Shown piece by piece: positions 9,311-18,252 of a stretch of 64,000 nucleotides of DNA. The notes below the pieces were generated by a model. The model was not told the origin of the DNA. It saw only the letters and a program-made list of their open reading frames with translations, and did no database searches. The position numbers and the translations under genes were made by a program. Every line of letters begins with the position of its first letter. The first letter of the stretch is position 1. The stretch comes from Kiritimatiellia bacterium (lineage in GTDB: Bacteria > Verrucomicrobiota > Kiritimatiellia > RFP12 > UBA1067): positions 1 to 64,000 of the forward strand of contig JAFTCL010000066.1 in assembly GCA_017454745.1 (NCBI GenBank), given 5' to 3'.

Positions 9311-10237
9311 CTATTCAATCACGCAGATGCCGCTGATCGACCCGTACTTGTCGGGATCGTCAAGATGCCAGATCACCTTGCCGTCGCGGTCGAATTCTAT
9401 CACTTGCCAACCCTTGTAGCTGTCCTTGACGCCGTGTCCGTTCCAGTTCGCGACATAAATGTCGCCGTTGGGCATTTCGGCGGTTTGGGCGTAGAAGTGA
9501 TTCTTTTTGCCCGACTGGTCCGCCCGCCAAAGCGATATCACCTTGCCGTCAAGCGTCAGATGCGCCAGCTGGGTTCCGTAACCGGTGCTTTCCCAATAGC
9601 CCTTGCCCGCGCGGTCCGGGACCGCCTCGAAAGAGTTCCGTCCGGTTAAAATCTCAATGTTCGACAGAAGCTCCCCCTCCTGAAGCGCGTCGGGAGCGGT
9701 GCCGGCCGCCAAATCTTTGGGAATCCGGCAACGGGCGAAACCGCGTTCGTGCGCGATCAGGATTTCGTCGCGCTCCGCCCAGTACTTCATGGTGCGGCAG
9801 TAGAGAATACCTCGGAAGATGTAGGTGGCCGTCAATTCCCGGTTGGGGGAGAAGTGTTTCACCAGCACCGCTTTGTTGCGCAGTTCGCCGCCGGGGTTGA
9901 TCGAGGCAATGTGTTCGCCGTTGCGGTAGTTGCAGAAGCTGGTGACCCCTTCCAGTGCCGGGTTGCGGTAGGTTTCCACGATCTTACGTTGCCGGAGATC
10001 GGCCACCATATAACCGCTGCGGACCACGAAACGGTATTTTTGTTCGCCAACGGGCGTGAGATCCCACAGGGGTTTTTCCGCGGGAATGGAAAAACACGCC
10101 TCCGGGTTTTCGGAATCATAGTAATGAAGCGTTGCGCGGGATTCGTCCGCCAATACCAGCCGACGGTGTTCTCCGGCGTTAACGGACAATATGCCGACCG
10201 CCGCCACCGCGATAATGATTTGAAAAGCGTTTGCCAT
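9311..10237 (-). CDS. Secreted beta-propeller-like protein of unknown function
   Basis: A 308-residue protein with a clear N-terminal signal peptide (about residues 1-22, ending VNAGE). The rest is beta-rich with repeated Trp/Asp-containing strands such as KPLWDLTP, KVISLWRAD and KVIWHLDDPD, resembling arylsulfotransferase/PQQ-like or NHL-type propellers. No catalytic motif is recognised. The C-terminus (FDRDGKVIWHLDDPDKYGSI) is typical of secreted propeller proteins found in PVC bacteria. It is followed after 13 nt by the Gfo/Idh gene, so the two are probably co-transcribed. Assignment to a fold is tentative. Confidence 0.7.
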   Translation of the reverse strand: MANAFQIIIAVAAVGILSVNAGEHRRLVLADESRATLHYYDSENPEACFSIPAEKPLWDLTPVGEQKYRFVVRSGYMVADLRQRKIVETYRNPALEGVTSFCNYRNGEHIASINPGGELRNKAVLVKHFSPNRELTATYIFRGILYCRTMKYWAERDEILIAHERGFARCRIPKDLAAGTAPDALQEGELLSNIEILTGRNSFEAVPDRAGKGYWESTGYGTQLAHLTLDGKVISLWRADQSGKKNHFYAQTAEMPNGDIYVANWNGHGVKDSYKGWQVIEFDRDGKVIWHLDDPDKYGSISGICVIE

Positions 10238-10415
10238 TTCCTAGCCCCCTTCGGTCCGCGGCTGCCACAACTTCCGTTGCCAGGCCGTCCGCCGACATTT
10301 TTCTCACTTAAACGGGAGCATTCTACCAAATTCCGGCGGCAAGTGCAATTGCAGATGTGCCATATTTAAGCAAACCGTCCATTGCCGCAGAGGATCGTGG
10401 AAGAAAAAAGCAGGG

Positions 10416-11348
10416 TTAGAAACCCAAGTCCAGCTGGCCGGAAACTATTACCTTGCGGCCGTCGGTAAGCGCGGGATCGGAGGTGTCGTAAACGCAGAAC
10501 TTGATTCCGGGGAAACGCTTGCCGAGTTCGTCGCGGATGTAGTGTTCCACCACTTCGACATTGCGTATGTCATCGTCCGAAAATCCGACGCTCACGGGGC
10601 GGTTTAGCTGGTTCCCGCCGATTTTGGTAATGATGTGGATCACGTGTTCGACAAAATCGCGGATCGCAAACTGCTTGGCGCGTTCGGAGAGCTTGGTGCG
10701 GTCGATTTCGCCTTTGGTTTGGGATTCGACCCAAGTGCGGAATTTCGGATTGGTCACCGCGTGGTAACGGTTGAGCGACAGGTAATAGTCCAGCTCTTCG
10801 GCGTCGGTACCGAATTCGGTCACGCCGTCGAAACAGGCGCGGTACCCGCGCAAATTGCGCAGCATCTCGCGTTTTTCATCCGGCGTGAGCACGGTCTCGA
10901 TGAACAGCTCCACGGCGCGTCGCAGCGATTCCGGCTCATGGCCGCGGGCGGTGACGATGGCAAACAGCCGTCCCTCGCGCAGGGTTTCGCGCAGCGTCTC
11001 GAAACTTGGGGCGGGCGGCTCCTCGCCGGAGAGCACGCGCAACAGCGCGGTGCGGGTGTCGGTTAAGAATTTGCTCTCGCACGGTTGGTCCTGGTCCTGA
11101 AACTCGATGAAGGCGTTTTCCCAATTGCCGCCCGGAGCGCGGTAGTGCGCCGTGTCGTTGCGCACCATGGCATAGAAGGAGGTGGAAACCTTGCGCGGCA
11201 CCCAAACCCCGTCTTCCGGTCTGCGGTATTCGAGATGAATGCGGGTGGGCATGTGGAGGATGTTGTCATCCCAGTCAAAGATGTAGTATTTGAAATCCCG
11301 TTCGCCGACCCGCAAATTAACGTCTTTTCTGTCCGGTGCGTCTGGCAC
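10416..11348 (-). CDS. HAD-superfamily-like protein of unknown substrate
   Basis: A 310-residue soluble protein starting at GTG 11348, supported by a perfect AAAGGAGG 6-8 nt upstream. HAD-like motifs are visible: motif I as FDWDDNIL (about residues 24-31, nucleophile Asp likely the first), motif II Thr in AIVTARGHE (about residue 134) and motif III as VGFSDDDIRN near residue 263. A large insertion lies between motifs I and II. HAD proteins are mostly phosphatases or nucleotidases. It starts 12 nt after the lpxI stop and should be part of that operon, but nothing ties it to lipid A. Specific activity is unknown. Confidence 0.65.
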   Translation of the reverse strand: MPDAPDRKDVNLRVGERDFKYYIFDWDDNILHMPTRIHLEYRRPEDGVWVPRKVSTSFYAMVRNDTAHYRAPGGNWENAFIEFQDQDQPCESKFLTDTRTALLRVLSGEEPPAPSFETLRETLREGRLFAIVTARGHEPESLRRAVELFIETVLTPDEKREMLRNLRGYRACFDGVTEFGTDAEELDYYLSLNRYHAVTNPKFRTWVESQTKGEIDRTKLSERAKQFAIRDFVEHVIHIITKIGGNQLNRPVSVGFSDDDIRNVEVVEHYIRDELGKRFPGIKFCVYDTSDPALTDGRKVIVSGQLDLGF

Positions 11349-11360
11349 GATTGACCTCCT

Positions 11361-12200
11361 TTAATCCACGCGCAGCGGGGCGGGGGGCAGACCGCTGTCA
11401 ATCCCGGTGATGGCGATGCCGAGCTTATTGGCGGCAGCCACCACCTTGGGCTGGTCGAGCATAACGAGTCGGCGGGCCTGAAACGCCAAAGCGGATACCC
11501 CGGCTTTTTTAAGGGTACGGATGGTACCCTCGCCGATTACCGGAATGTCGAAGCGCATGTCATGCCCGTCCTTGGCGACCTTAACCACCACCGCGCCTTT
11601 GCCGCCGAGTTTTCCGCCGCGGCGAATGGCTTGGTTGGTGCCCTCAAACGCCTCCACCGCCAACACCATGCCGTCCTTGACCACCAGGGTCTGGCCGATA
11701 TCCAGCCCGCAGATGGTCGTGGCGATACGGTGGCCAAATTCGATGTCGCGCTGCTCGCGCTCGTTCGGGGCGCGGTTGGTCAACACCCCGACACCGGGCA
11801 GATGGTCGTCCATAAAACAGGAGCACGGAATCACTTTGATGCCGATTTTCCCCATCTCCTCCGCGATTTTGCCGAAAATGGTGTGGGCGTTTTTTACCGG
11901 CATTTCGCGCAGCCAGCGCAACGCGAGATCGTCGAACTTGGTGCGGAACAGCGCCACCGGGGTGATTTGCCCGGCCATGATGCCGTGGGTGAAACCCTGC
12001 TTAGCGCCCCACTCGAACGAACGTCTTGCCTCGCCGACCCCGAACCACTGCACCTCGTCGGCCTGGGCGGCAACCGCCCGCGAAGTCATGCCTTTGATGC
12101 CCAGCACGGCGATGTGCGGCACCCCGGCCTTACGGGCGCCTTTGATAATGCAGTCCGGATAGGTTCCGGTTCCGGCGATGATTAAAAGCTTCTCAATCAT
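11361..12200 (-). CDS. lpxI: LpxI, UDP-2,3-diacylglucosamine diphosphatase
   Basis: A 279-residue protein of the LpxI (DUF1009) family. It opens with EKLLIIAGTGTYP and continues with the family's VLGIKGMTS, MAGQITP and C-terminal IDSGLPP-like signature; full length agrees with the family. LpxI hydrolyses UDP-2,3-diacylglucosamine to lipid X in the Raetz lipid A pathway, replacing LpxH in many bacteria, and works at the cytoplasmic face of the inner membrane. ATG 12200 overlaps the stop codon of the UbiA gene (ATGA), so translation is coupled. Its presence implies a lipopolysaccharide-bearing outer membrane. Confidence 0.93.
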   Translation of the reverse strand: MIEKLLIIAGTGTYPDCIIKGARKAGVPHIAVLGIKGMTSRAVAAQADEVQWFGVGEARRSFEWGAKQGFTHGIMAGQITPVALFRTKFDDLALRWLREMPVKNAHTIFGKIAEEMGKIGIKVIPCSCFMDDHLPGVGVLTNRAPNEREQRDIEFGHRIATTICGLDIGQTLVVKDGMVLAVEAFEGTNQAIRRGGKLGGKGAVVVKVAKDGHDMRFDIPVIGEGTIRTLKKAGVSALAFQARRLVMLDQPKVVAAANKLGIAITGIDSGLPPAPLRVD

Positions 12201-13222
12201 GGTAAGGTATGCTGGACATTGTAGAACATCAAGAAAAGCGCGATCCACGTAACGCAGTAAAGCAGCCCCGTCTGCAGGAACAGTTTAGCGGTTTGCGGCA
12301 ACAGCCCGGACCAACTTTCAAGATGGGGGAGAACGCCTAGGTTTTCCCAAGCGGCACGGACAAGCTTGATCGTTCGGGGTAGCGTCAGCAACGGCAGTAA
12401 AAGCAGCAACGCCACAAACAGATTCGTAATGCGGGGCGCGGACATGGCGGTTACGGCAAAACAAATGGTGATGGTAACGGCGGCGATGTGCGGCAAAAGG
12501 TGCAGTACGGTGAACAGCGTTGCGGCGCGTCGCGGCCCGAGCAGACTGGCCGTGGTCTTGATGCCGGCCCCGGCATCCTTTTCAATGTCCCGCATGTCAT
12601 TGGCGTGCATAATGTTTGCCACCATGCCGCTGGTTGACAGGCAGATCAGCGTGACACCGATGACAGCGTTAACGCGGTTCGGTTGGTTTGAAACGAACAG
12701 CGAATGTAACAAACCGCCAAAAACCAGATCCGCCGCCATCATCAGGAACACGCCCATCAGGAAGAATACGAACGGGACTCCGACTCCGCGGTATTTGAAT
12801 TTAATCCCGGTGGAGTAGTTTAAACTGCCGAAAATTCCGATGACCGCCAAAGCCAGCAATTCGACGGAAAAACAACGCCACAGCAATAACAATCCGACCG
12901 CCGCGCCGGTAAAGTTGAACAGCAACGCCACGGTCAGCACACGGTTCGGGCTAAGAATGCCGAAGACGATTTCCGATTGGTTCGACGGGTTGTCGGGAGT
13001 ATCCAACCCCGAACGGTAGTCGCCCCACGAATTGAGCATATTGCAGGAAATCTGGAGACATCCGCACGACACCAGCGCCAAGAAATAGTTGCCGATGAAT
13101 TTGAAAAAGGGCTCGCGGCCAAAACTGCCGAGGACAAGACAAAAGGTGATGGTGATTGGCACGAAGGTGGCGGCGAGAGAAAAAGGCCGCGCCAGATGCA
13201 TCCAATGCTGGAATCGGCTCAT
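12197..13222 (-). CDS. UbiA-family prenyltransferase (MenA-like)
   Basis: A 341-residue integral membrane protein starting at ATG 13222, which overlaps the preceding stop as ATGA; a longer open frame upstream is out-of-frame shadow of the neighbouring gene. Two Asp-rich prenyl-diphosphate/Mg sites are visible: NSWGDYRSGLDTPDN and, about 110 residues later, NDMRDIEKDAGAGIKT. Around eight or nine hydrophobic helices are present. These enzymes attach a polyprenyl chain to an aromatic acceptor in menaquinone or ubiquinone synthesis; MenA-type is favoured by motif spacing but is not proven. It lies between a small membrane protein and lpxI, downstream of etfBA. Confidence 0.85.
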   Translation of the reverse strand: MSRFQHWMHLARPFSLAATFVPITITFCLVLGSFGREPFFKFIGNYFLALVSCGCLQISCNMLNSWGDYRSGLDTPDNPSNQSEIVFGILSPNRVLTVALLFNFTGAAVGLLLLWRCFSVELLALAVIGIFGSLNYSTGIKFKYRGVGVPFVFFLMGVFLMMAADLVFGGLLHSLFVSNQPNRVNAVIGVTLICLSTSGMVANIMHANDMRDIEKDAGAGIKTTASLLGPRRAATLFTVLHLLPHIAAVTITICFAVTAMSAPRITNLFVALLLLLPLLTLPRTIKLVRAAWENLGVLPHLESWSGLLPQTAKLFLQTGLLYCVTWIALFLMFYNVQHTLP

Positions 13223-13719
13223 GGGGCGGAGACCTCCCCGGCCTCTTCCGGCGTCTCTTCGGCGGGCAATCCGCGGTCGAGCCGTTGTTCCTCCTTCGAT
13301 CTGGCCATTGCACCGGTGCGGTAAATGCGGCAACTGACGGTGTAGATGCAGGTGACGCCGCTGATAATCAACAGCGGCGCCGAAGCTTTCCACAGGTTGA
13401 AAGATGGGTAAACCAGCAAATTCCAACCGGCTATCCACAACAGCCCGAAAACGAAGCACCCCGCCCAAATCAGGAAGCCGTTGGCCGTGCGGCGGAAGCT
13501 GGAGCGATAGATCATGAACAGTACGGTCAGCACCGGCGCGGAGACCCAGCTGATGTCCAACCCGTATTTGGCAATTTCCGCTATGAACTTGAAACTCCAG
13601 CCGGATTTGTGGGTGAGGTAGGGAAAATAGTAGCAGAGCAAGAAAACCTGGGGCAGCAGGACTATCACCAGCGCCCAATCCAGCAACAGCTTCAAACCGT
13701 TCCTGATTTCCGTTTTCAT
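13219..13719 (-). CDS. Small integral membrane protein, unknown
   Basis: A 166-residue protein with four predicted hydrophobic helices (about residues 14-32, 55-72, 82-101 and 110-128) and a charged, Glu-rich cytoplasmic tail of about 35 residues. No family is recognised. It ends in a four-base overlap with the UbiA-family gene, and begins about 30 nt after etfA, so it is part of the same transcription unit. A role in quinone synthesis or electron transfer would be guesswork from position alone. Confidence 0.75.
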   Translation of the reverse strand: MKTEIRNGLKLLLDWALVIVLLPQVFLLCYYFPYLTHKSGWSFKFIAEIAKYGLDISWVSAPVLTVLFMIYRSSFRRTANGFLIWAGCFVFGLLWIAGWNLLVYPSFNLWKASAPLLIISGVTCIYTVSCRIYRTGAMARSKEEQRLDRGLPAEETPEEAGEVSAP

Positions 13720-13749
13720 TGCTCCGCCACTATTCGCAGGCGGTGAACG

Positions 13750-14769
13750 TTACGCCTGCAGCATTTCGTTGACTTTGGACATCACCTCAAACGCGTCGGC
13801 GACGTACAGCACATCGGCCTTGCCCTGCGCCCAACCGCAGTTGGGGTCGAGGTTTACGGCGCGGCGCTCGTTGATGAAGCGCCAGCCCACCACATGCGGC
13901 TCCTCGCCGTGGCAGCAGGTGGACAACCCCTTCGCGTGGCGGGGGGTGGATCCGGTCTGCCCGACCTGGTTCATGTGGGTGATGAAAGTGAGTGCCTCCT
14001 GACCCTCGCTTTGCATGTCCACGATGGACTTGGAACTGCCCAGCGACGCCTTGGCGAGTTTGAGGAAGCCTTGGATCAAGCTGCCAGCCTCGCCGACGTG
14101 GGTCTGGCCGTCCTTCTGCTTTTTGGTCCAACCCGCGCCGGCCACAAACAGCAACTGGGCATCGGGACGGATGGTCTGGGCATCAGCCGCCGGGGCTTCG
14201 ATGCCGGAAAACTTGGTCTTCTGTTCCGTTCCGAATTCCACTGCGGCCTCGGTGGCGGCAGCCATGCCGGGCGCGGCGGAGAACGGCTCATAAACGCCGC
14301 TGTCGATCATCAGCAGCCACGGGGTGGCGTTGCGGGTGAAGGAACCGAGAATGCGCTGGCGGTAGAACCAACGCTGGGCGACCACCTTTCCGCCTTCGGC
14401 TTTGACGGAGACCACATGGGTGTCGGCCTGGGCGCCGGCCCGGAACGCGGCTCCCGGCAGACAGCGGGCAAACCGGGAAGTGCCGGGGGCGAGGATGATT
14501 TCGGCGCCGGACGTTTTGATTAACGCGGCGGCGGCGGCGGCATCGGTGGCGTAGCGGGGGCTGGCCACTTCGGGGGCGGACACGGTGAGGAACGCGCTGG
14601 CCCCGCAAGCGGAGATGGCGTTGGCGGCGCCGGCGGCGTCGTTGCCGATGATGCCGACCTTAAGTTCCGCGCCGGTTTCCTGGGCGAGCGAGATTGCGGC
14701 GGAAACCGTTTCAAGCGCCGCCTTCGGCAGCGAACCGTCATCCTGGGTGTGCAACAAAGTCAAAATCAT
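13750..14769 (-). CDS. etfA: Electron transfer flavoprotein alpha subunit, divergent
   Basis: A 339-residue EtfA/FixB-family protein. ATG 14769 is set by TTTGAGGAG just upstream. The N-terminal half is the ETF Rossmann-like domain and the C-terminal half is the FAD domain, where GQTG is kept. The segments that normally read SGAxQH and INxDPxAPIF are altered to CCHGEEPHVVG and AVNLDPNCGWA, so FAD or partner binding may differ from housekeeping ETF. With EtfB it should carry electrons from a flavin dehydrogenase to the quinone pool. No dehydrogenase or ETF:quinone oxidoreductase gene lies in the window. It follows etfB by 22 nt. Confidence 0.88.
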   Translation of the reverse strand: MILTLLHTQDDGSLPKAALETVSAAISLAQETGAELKVGIIGNDAAGAANAISACGASAFLTVSAPEVASPRYATDAAAAAALIKTSGAEIILAPGTSRFARCLPGAAFRAGAQADTHVVSVKAEGGKVVAQRWFYRQRILGSFTRNATPWLLMIDSGVYEPFSAAPGMAAATEAAVEFGTEQKTKFSGIEAPAADAQTIRPDAQLLFVAGAGWTKKQKDGQTHVGEAGSLIQGFLKLAKASLGSSKSIVDMQSEGQEALTFITHMNQVGQTGSTPRHAKGLSTCCHGEEPHVVGWRFINERRAVNLDPNCGWAQGKADVLYVADAFEVMSKVNEMLQA

Positions 14770-14791
14770 TTCAAAACTCCTCAAATCAAGG

Positions 14792-15601
14792 TTAACGACG
14801 GATCCATTCGACGATTTCGCGGGCGATTTCCTCGGCCGGGGTGTCTTTAACAATCCGGGTGTCTCGTTTTTGGGCGGGAATCTCGGTGGCGGCGTAGGCG
14901 ACCGCTCCGGTGTTGACCTCCGCCTTGCGGGCCTTCATCAGAGCCGGCATCACGCCGCGCATGTTCATCATACCGACCTGCGGGTTGTTCGGGGGTTCGG
15001 GCAGGCTGCCGGTCGCCCAAGCCAGCACGGCCGGGGCTCCGGTGCAGGTGGAGACCTGGTAACGGCCGCCCTCGATACGCTCCTTGACGGTGAAGGAACC
15101 GTCGTCCGCCACTTTCAACTCGTCCACGGCGGTGAACTGGTCCTGAATCCCCAGCCGCTCGCCGATCAGCTGCAGCGTCACGCCCGCGTCGCGGGAGGCG
15201 GAAGAGCATCCGCCGAAGAGCAACAGCCGGGATTTGTCCAGGCCCGGGATGGCACCGATGGCGGCAGCCAACTGCTCCGCCACCTGCTGGGCGTCGGTGA
15301 AACCGCTGGCGGAACCGTCAACCGCGACCAGTTCAAACGGGACTTTTTGCGCCACGGTCATCATCAGCTGCTGGAGTTTTGCCTTGGGGCCGAGACTGAC
15401 CAGATAGACCTTGGAACCGGGGATCTGTTTGGCGAGGTTGGCCGCTTCGTAAAGAGCGCAGGCGGCCCAAGGGTCGAGCACCGATGGCAACATCGTTTCG
15501 TTCTTCAGTCCGGGACCCTGCGGCGAGGAAACCGGTTCTAGCGTCTGCAACGGGTCAGGCACAAGACTGCCACAAACCACAATTTGAAAACCGTTGGTCA
15601 T
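14792..15601 (-). CDS. etfB: Electron transfer flavoprotein beta subunit
   Basis: A 269-residue EtfB/FixA-family protein starting at ATG 15601 with TTAAGGAG in front. The family pattern is present: an N-terminal strand (IVVCGSLVPDP), the LDPWAACALYEAANL helix equivalent to NPxDExAxExAL, VSLGP, and the C-terminal PALMKARKA segment. The product binds AMP and accepts electrons as a heterodimer with EtfA. It is the first gene of the minus-strand etfBA-UbiA-lpxI series and has a good promoter at 15667-15696. Confidence 0.9.
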   Translation of the reverse strand: MTNGFQIVVCGSLVPDPLQTLEPVSSPQGPGLKNETMLPSVLDPWAACALYEAANLAKQIPGSKVYLVSLGPKAKLQQLMMTVAQKVPFELVAVDGSASGFTDAQQVAEQLAAAIGAIPGLDKSRLLLFGGCSSASRDAGVTLQLIGERLGIQDQFTAVDELKVADDGSFTVKERIEGGRYQVSTCTGAPAVLAWATGSLPEPPNNPQVGMMNMRGVMPALMKARKAEVNTGAVAYAATEIPAQKRDTRIVKDTPAEEIAREIVEWIRR

Positions 15602-15666
15602 TCTAATAACTCCTTAAGTGGTGTTAATGGCGGCCAAAAAAACCGTTGTCCGCCTAAAAACACCGT

Positions 15667-15696
15667 ATATTACCAAAAAAACGGGGCAATAGGCAA
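15667..15696 (-). promoter_or_regulatory. Sigma-70-type promoter for the etfBA-ubiA-lpxI series
   Basis: On the minus strand there is TTGCCT, an 18-base spacer and TAATAT, placing the start site about 60 nt before the etfB start codon. Match is by inspection only. Confidence 0.55.
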
Positions 15697-15753
15697 TGTT
15701 AAAGTTGTGGCGGGCCGAATCTCGTTTTCTGCGGCGGATTGTGTTTTTGCCGC

Positions 15754-15782
15754 TTGACTTCGCCGTGGGTAAATGTTAATAT
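15754..15782 (+). promoter_or_regulatory. Sigma-70-type promoter before the Tat TIM-barrel gene
   Basis: TTGACT and TAATAT are separated by exactly 17 bases, a near-consensus promoter about 90 nt upstream of the ATG at 15874. It diverges from the etfB promoter. Confidence 0.7.
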
Positions 15783-15873
15783 GCTAACGTTTCGATGATA
15801 GCGCGATTAGTGCCTGTCTTGGGAGGCAGCTGCGTTCACGCGCCAATAAAAAAACCTTAACAGAAGAAACGGA

Positions 15874-16794
15874 ATGAAAAGACGCGAATTCTTGACCGGC
15901 ACCGCCGCTGCGGGGGTGGTTGCCGCTTGTATGCCTGCGGTCGCAAGAGCCGAAGGCGGTTCGGTAATGCCAAAATTGGCTCCGCCGCCCAAGCCGGCCA
16001 AACTGAACCTCAGTTTGCAGTGGGGGACGATCCCCGGTAAAGAGATCAATGAGAAGCTTGATTATATGGAGCAGAGCGGTTATCAGGCTTTTGAGATCCC
16101 CACCGGCGATTGGCTTTTAAAAAACGGTGAGGCGTTGAAGAAGGCCATGGCGGGGCGCAAGCTTTTCATTGCCACGGCGTGCGGTCCTAGCAATTTTTCC
16201 TACGGCGAACCGGAAAAACGCGAGGCCGAGGTACAGAAATTCCTGCCTCAGCTCGAAGTCCTCGGAATGCTGGGGGCGGTCGGATTAATCCTTTGCCCCG
16301 CCCGCGGATATAAGCAGATGGGGCTTGGCTTCAAAGAGCTGCGCGACGATTTCGTCGGCAACACGGGCAAGCGTTTGGCCGAGAAGGCAGCCCAGTGCGG
16401 CACGGCTATCGTTCTGGAGCCGCTCTGCCATCAGGAGACTCCGTTTCTCAAGCAGGTCGCCGACGGCGCGGCCATGTGCCGTGACATGGAAAGCCCCGGA
16501 GCCAAGGTCATGGGCGACTTTTGGCACATGAACCGCGAAGAGACGAGTTTCTTCGGCGCGCTGATGAGCGGCGGCAAGTATCTCGTACACATCCACATCG
16601 CGTCGCTCCGCAACCGCAGGGTGCCCGGCACCGACGGCGATGCTGATAACTATGTCGACGGGTTCAAGGCACTGAAGTTGCTGGGCTATCAGGGAGCGGT
16701 TAGTTTTGAGGGCGGCTTCCCGAAGGACGGCAACCGGGAAGAGTTGTTGGGTAGGATGAAACAGCTGCTCCGCGAGCAGTGGGAACAGGCGTAG
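15874..16794 (+). CDS. Tat-exported sugar-phosphate-isomerase-like TIM-barrel protein
   Basis: A 306-residue protein. The N-terminus MKRREFLTG followed by a hydrophobic stretch and AVARAEG is a classical twin-arginine signal. The remainder resembles the xylose-isomerase-like/hydroxypyruvate-isomerase TIM barrel: ALMG-like N-terminal strands, LEPLCHQE (metal-binding Glu), GDFWHMN (Asp/His), HIHIAS and a final VSFEGGF Glu. This set of Glu, Asp, His and Glu ligands is intact, so metal-dependent isomerase or epimerase activity is plausible, but the substrate is unknown. Export with a Tat signal implies a periplasmic or surface location and folding before export. The next gene, a Tat-exported Gfo/Idh protein, lies 62 nt downstream. 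Confidence 0.88.
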   Translation: MKRREFLTGTAAAGVVAACMPAVARAEGGSVMPKLAPPPKPAKLNLSLQWGTIPGKEINEKLDYMEQSGYQAFEIPTGDWLLKNGEALKKAMAGRKLFIATACGPSNFSYGEPEKREAEVQKFLPQLEVLGMLGAVGLILCPARGYKQMGLGFKELRDDFVGNTGKRLAEKAAQCGTAIVLEPLCHQETPFLKQVADGAAMCRDMESPGAKVMGDFWHMNREETSFFGALMSGGKYLVHIHIASLRNRRVPGTDGDADNYVDGFKALKLLGYQGAVSFEGGFPKDGNREELLGRMKQLLREQWEQA

Positions 16795-16856
16795 GGATAA
16801 CACCGGGAGGCTGCGCAGGGGCGGGGTTTCCCGTTTTAAAACAAGGGAGAATAGAG

Positions 16857-18173
16857 ATGAATCGCAGAGAGTTTATCAAGGGGTCTTCGGTTTTGACCGC
16901 GATGGCGGCGGCCGCTCCTTCAATCGTCGTGGGGCAGGGCGCTCCCCGTGAGTTCAAGGTCGGTATCGTCGGGTGCGGCGGGCGCGGCAGCGGCGCGTTC
17001 GGCAATCTGGTCGAGGCGGCAAAACAGCTTAACTGCACCATCAAGTTGGTCGCGGCGGCGGATATGTTCGAGCATCAGGCCAAGAATTTCGCCAAGAGCC
17101 GCGGCGGCGACGAGAAATTGGCCTCTTGGGGGGCCTCCGCTTACAAGAACGTGATGTCCAGCGATGCCGAGATCGTGATCCTGACCACCCCGCTGAATTT
17201 CCGCCCGGTTCATCTGGCGGCGGCGGTTGAGGCCGGCAAGCACGTTTTCGCCGAGAAGGGCGTGGCGGTGGACGGAGCCGGATGCCGTTTGTTCATCGAG
17301 GCTTCCCGCAAGGCGGCCGAAAAGAAACTCACCATCGTGGCCGGCACCCAGCGCCGCCACCAGCGCGGCTACCGCCTGCAGGCGAAGGCGCTGTTCGAGG
17401 ACAAGACCGTTTCGCCGGTTCTCGGCGGCAACGTGTACTGGAACGGTTCGGTGCCGTGGGTCAAGCGCCGCAGCGCCGGCGAGAGCAACGCGCAGTACCT
17501 CTGCAAAAACTGGTTGAACTTCACCGAGTTGTCGGGCGACCACATTTGCGAACAGCACGTCCACAACATCGATGTCGCCAACTGGTTCATCGGACGCTAT
17601 CCGCGCACCGCTGTCGGTTTCGGCGCCCGCACCCGCCGTTATTCCGGCAACCAGTATGACTTCTTCGGCATTGACTTTGACTATGGCGACGGGGTGCACA
17701 TCCACTCCATGTGCCGTCAGATCGACGGTTGCCACAACAACGTTTCCGAACATTTCCGCACGGCCGAGGCCGAGATTTTCGGCGGCGGCCAGATCCGTAA
17801 GATCGATGGTTCTAAGTTGGAGCTGAAGGGTGATTTCCCGGATGGCAACCCGTATGTGATCGAGCACGCGGACCTGCTCCGCAGCATCATGGGTACCGGC
17901 CCCTATTACAACGAGGGCGAGACGGTGGCCATGTCCACGGCTTGCGGCGTAATCGGCCGTATCGCGTGCTACACCGGACAGATCGTGCGCCTGAGCGATA
18001 TCCTTGAGAAGCAGGATTCCCCGTTCTACAACATGAACTGCGTGCCCTCCCCGCAAGATTTCGAGATGGGCGGCGACGTGACGTTACCGGGCGAAATCCT
18101 GAAGATGCCGGATCTTCCCGGTATCGCGTTGCCGGGCAAGCCGTGGCGTGACCTGGCCAAGTACAACGATTAA
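16857..18173 (+). CDS. Tat-exported Gfo/Idh/MocA-family oxidoreductase
   Basis: A 438-residue protein starting at ATG 16857 with AAGGGAGAATAGAG upstream. It begins MNRREFIKG, a twin-arginine signal with hydrophobic core. The Rossmann dinucleotide motif is VGIVGCGGRGSG, and the family EKP motif is altered to FAEKGVAVD, retaining the Lys. The His-containing stretch EQHVHNIDV in the C-terminal domain matches secreted Gfo/Idh proteins of PVC and Bacteroidetes, some of which act on glycosides with tightly bound NAD. Paired with the upstream TIM-barrel protein it may process exported sugars; the actual substrate cannot be inferred. Confidence 0.9.
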   Translation: MNRREFIKGSSVLTAMAAAAPSIVVGQGAPREFKVGIVGCGGRGSGAFGNLVEAAKQLNCTIKLVAAADMFEHQAKNFAKSRGGDEKLASWGASAYKNVMSSDAEIVILTTPLNFRPVHLAAAVEAGKHVFAEKGVAVDGAGCRLFIEASRKAAEKKLTIVAGTQRRHQRGYRLQAKALFEDKTVSPVLGGNVYWNGSVPWVKRRSAGESNAQYLCKNWLNFTELSGDHICEQHVHNIDVANWFIGRYPRTAVGFGARTRRYSGNQYDFFGIDFDYGDGVHIHSMCRQIDGCHNNVSEHFRTAEAEIFGGGQIRKIDGSKLELKGDFPDGNPYVIEHADLLRSIMGTGPYYNEGETVAMSTACGVIGRIACYTGQIVRLSDILEKQDSPFYNMNCVPSPQDFEMGGDVTLPGEILKMPDLPGIALPGKPWRDLAKYND

Positions 18174-18197
18174 TTCACCTCGGTGGATGTTGTTCTG

Positions 18198-18224
18198 CCC
18201 CGGGCGGAGTAGTTCCGTCCGGGG
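18198..18224 (+). terminator. Rho-independent terminator after the Gfo/Idh gene
   Basis: An 11-bp stem (CCCCGGGCGGA paired with TCCGTCCGGGG, one G-U pair) with a GTAGT loop is followed by a T-rich run. It lies between the Gfo/Idh stop and the SNF2 start, so the helicase may be expressed separately or by read-through. Confidence 0.65.
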
Positions 18225-18252
18225 TTATGATTTTTATAATGCGGGCTGTCTG

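Noticed and set aside
13223..13678. N-terminal extension of the UbiA-family gene by about 150 codons
   Set aside because: It overlaps the small membrane-protein gene in another frame; the ATG at 13222 overlapping the previous stop is the coherent start.
15780..15850. A tRNA-like or riboswitch-like fold upstream of the TIM-barrel gene
   Set aside because: Short paired segments are present but no cloverleaf, CCA or known riboswitch core could be drawn.
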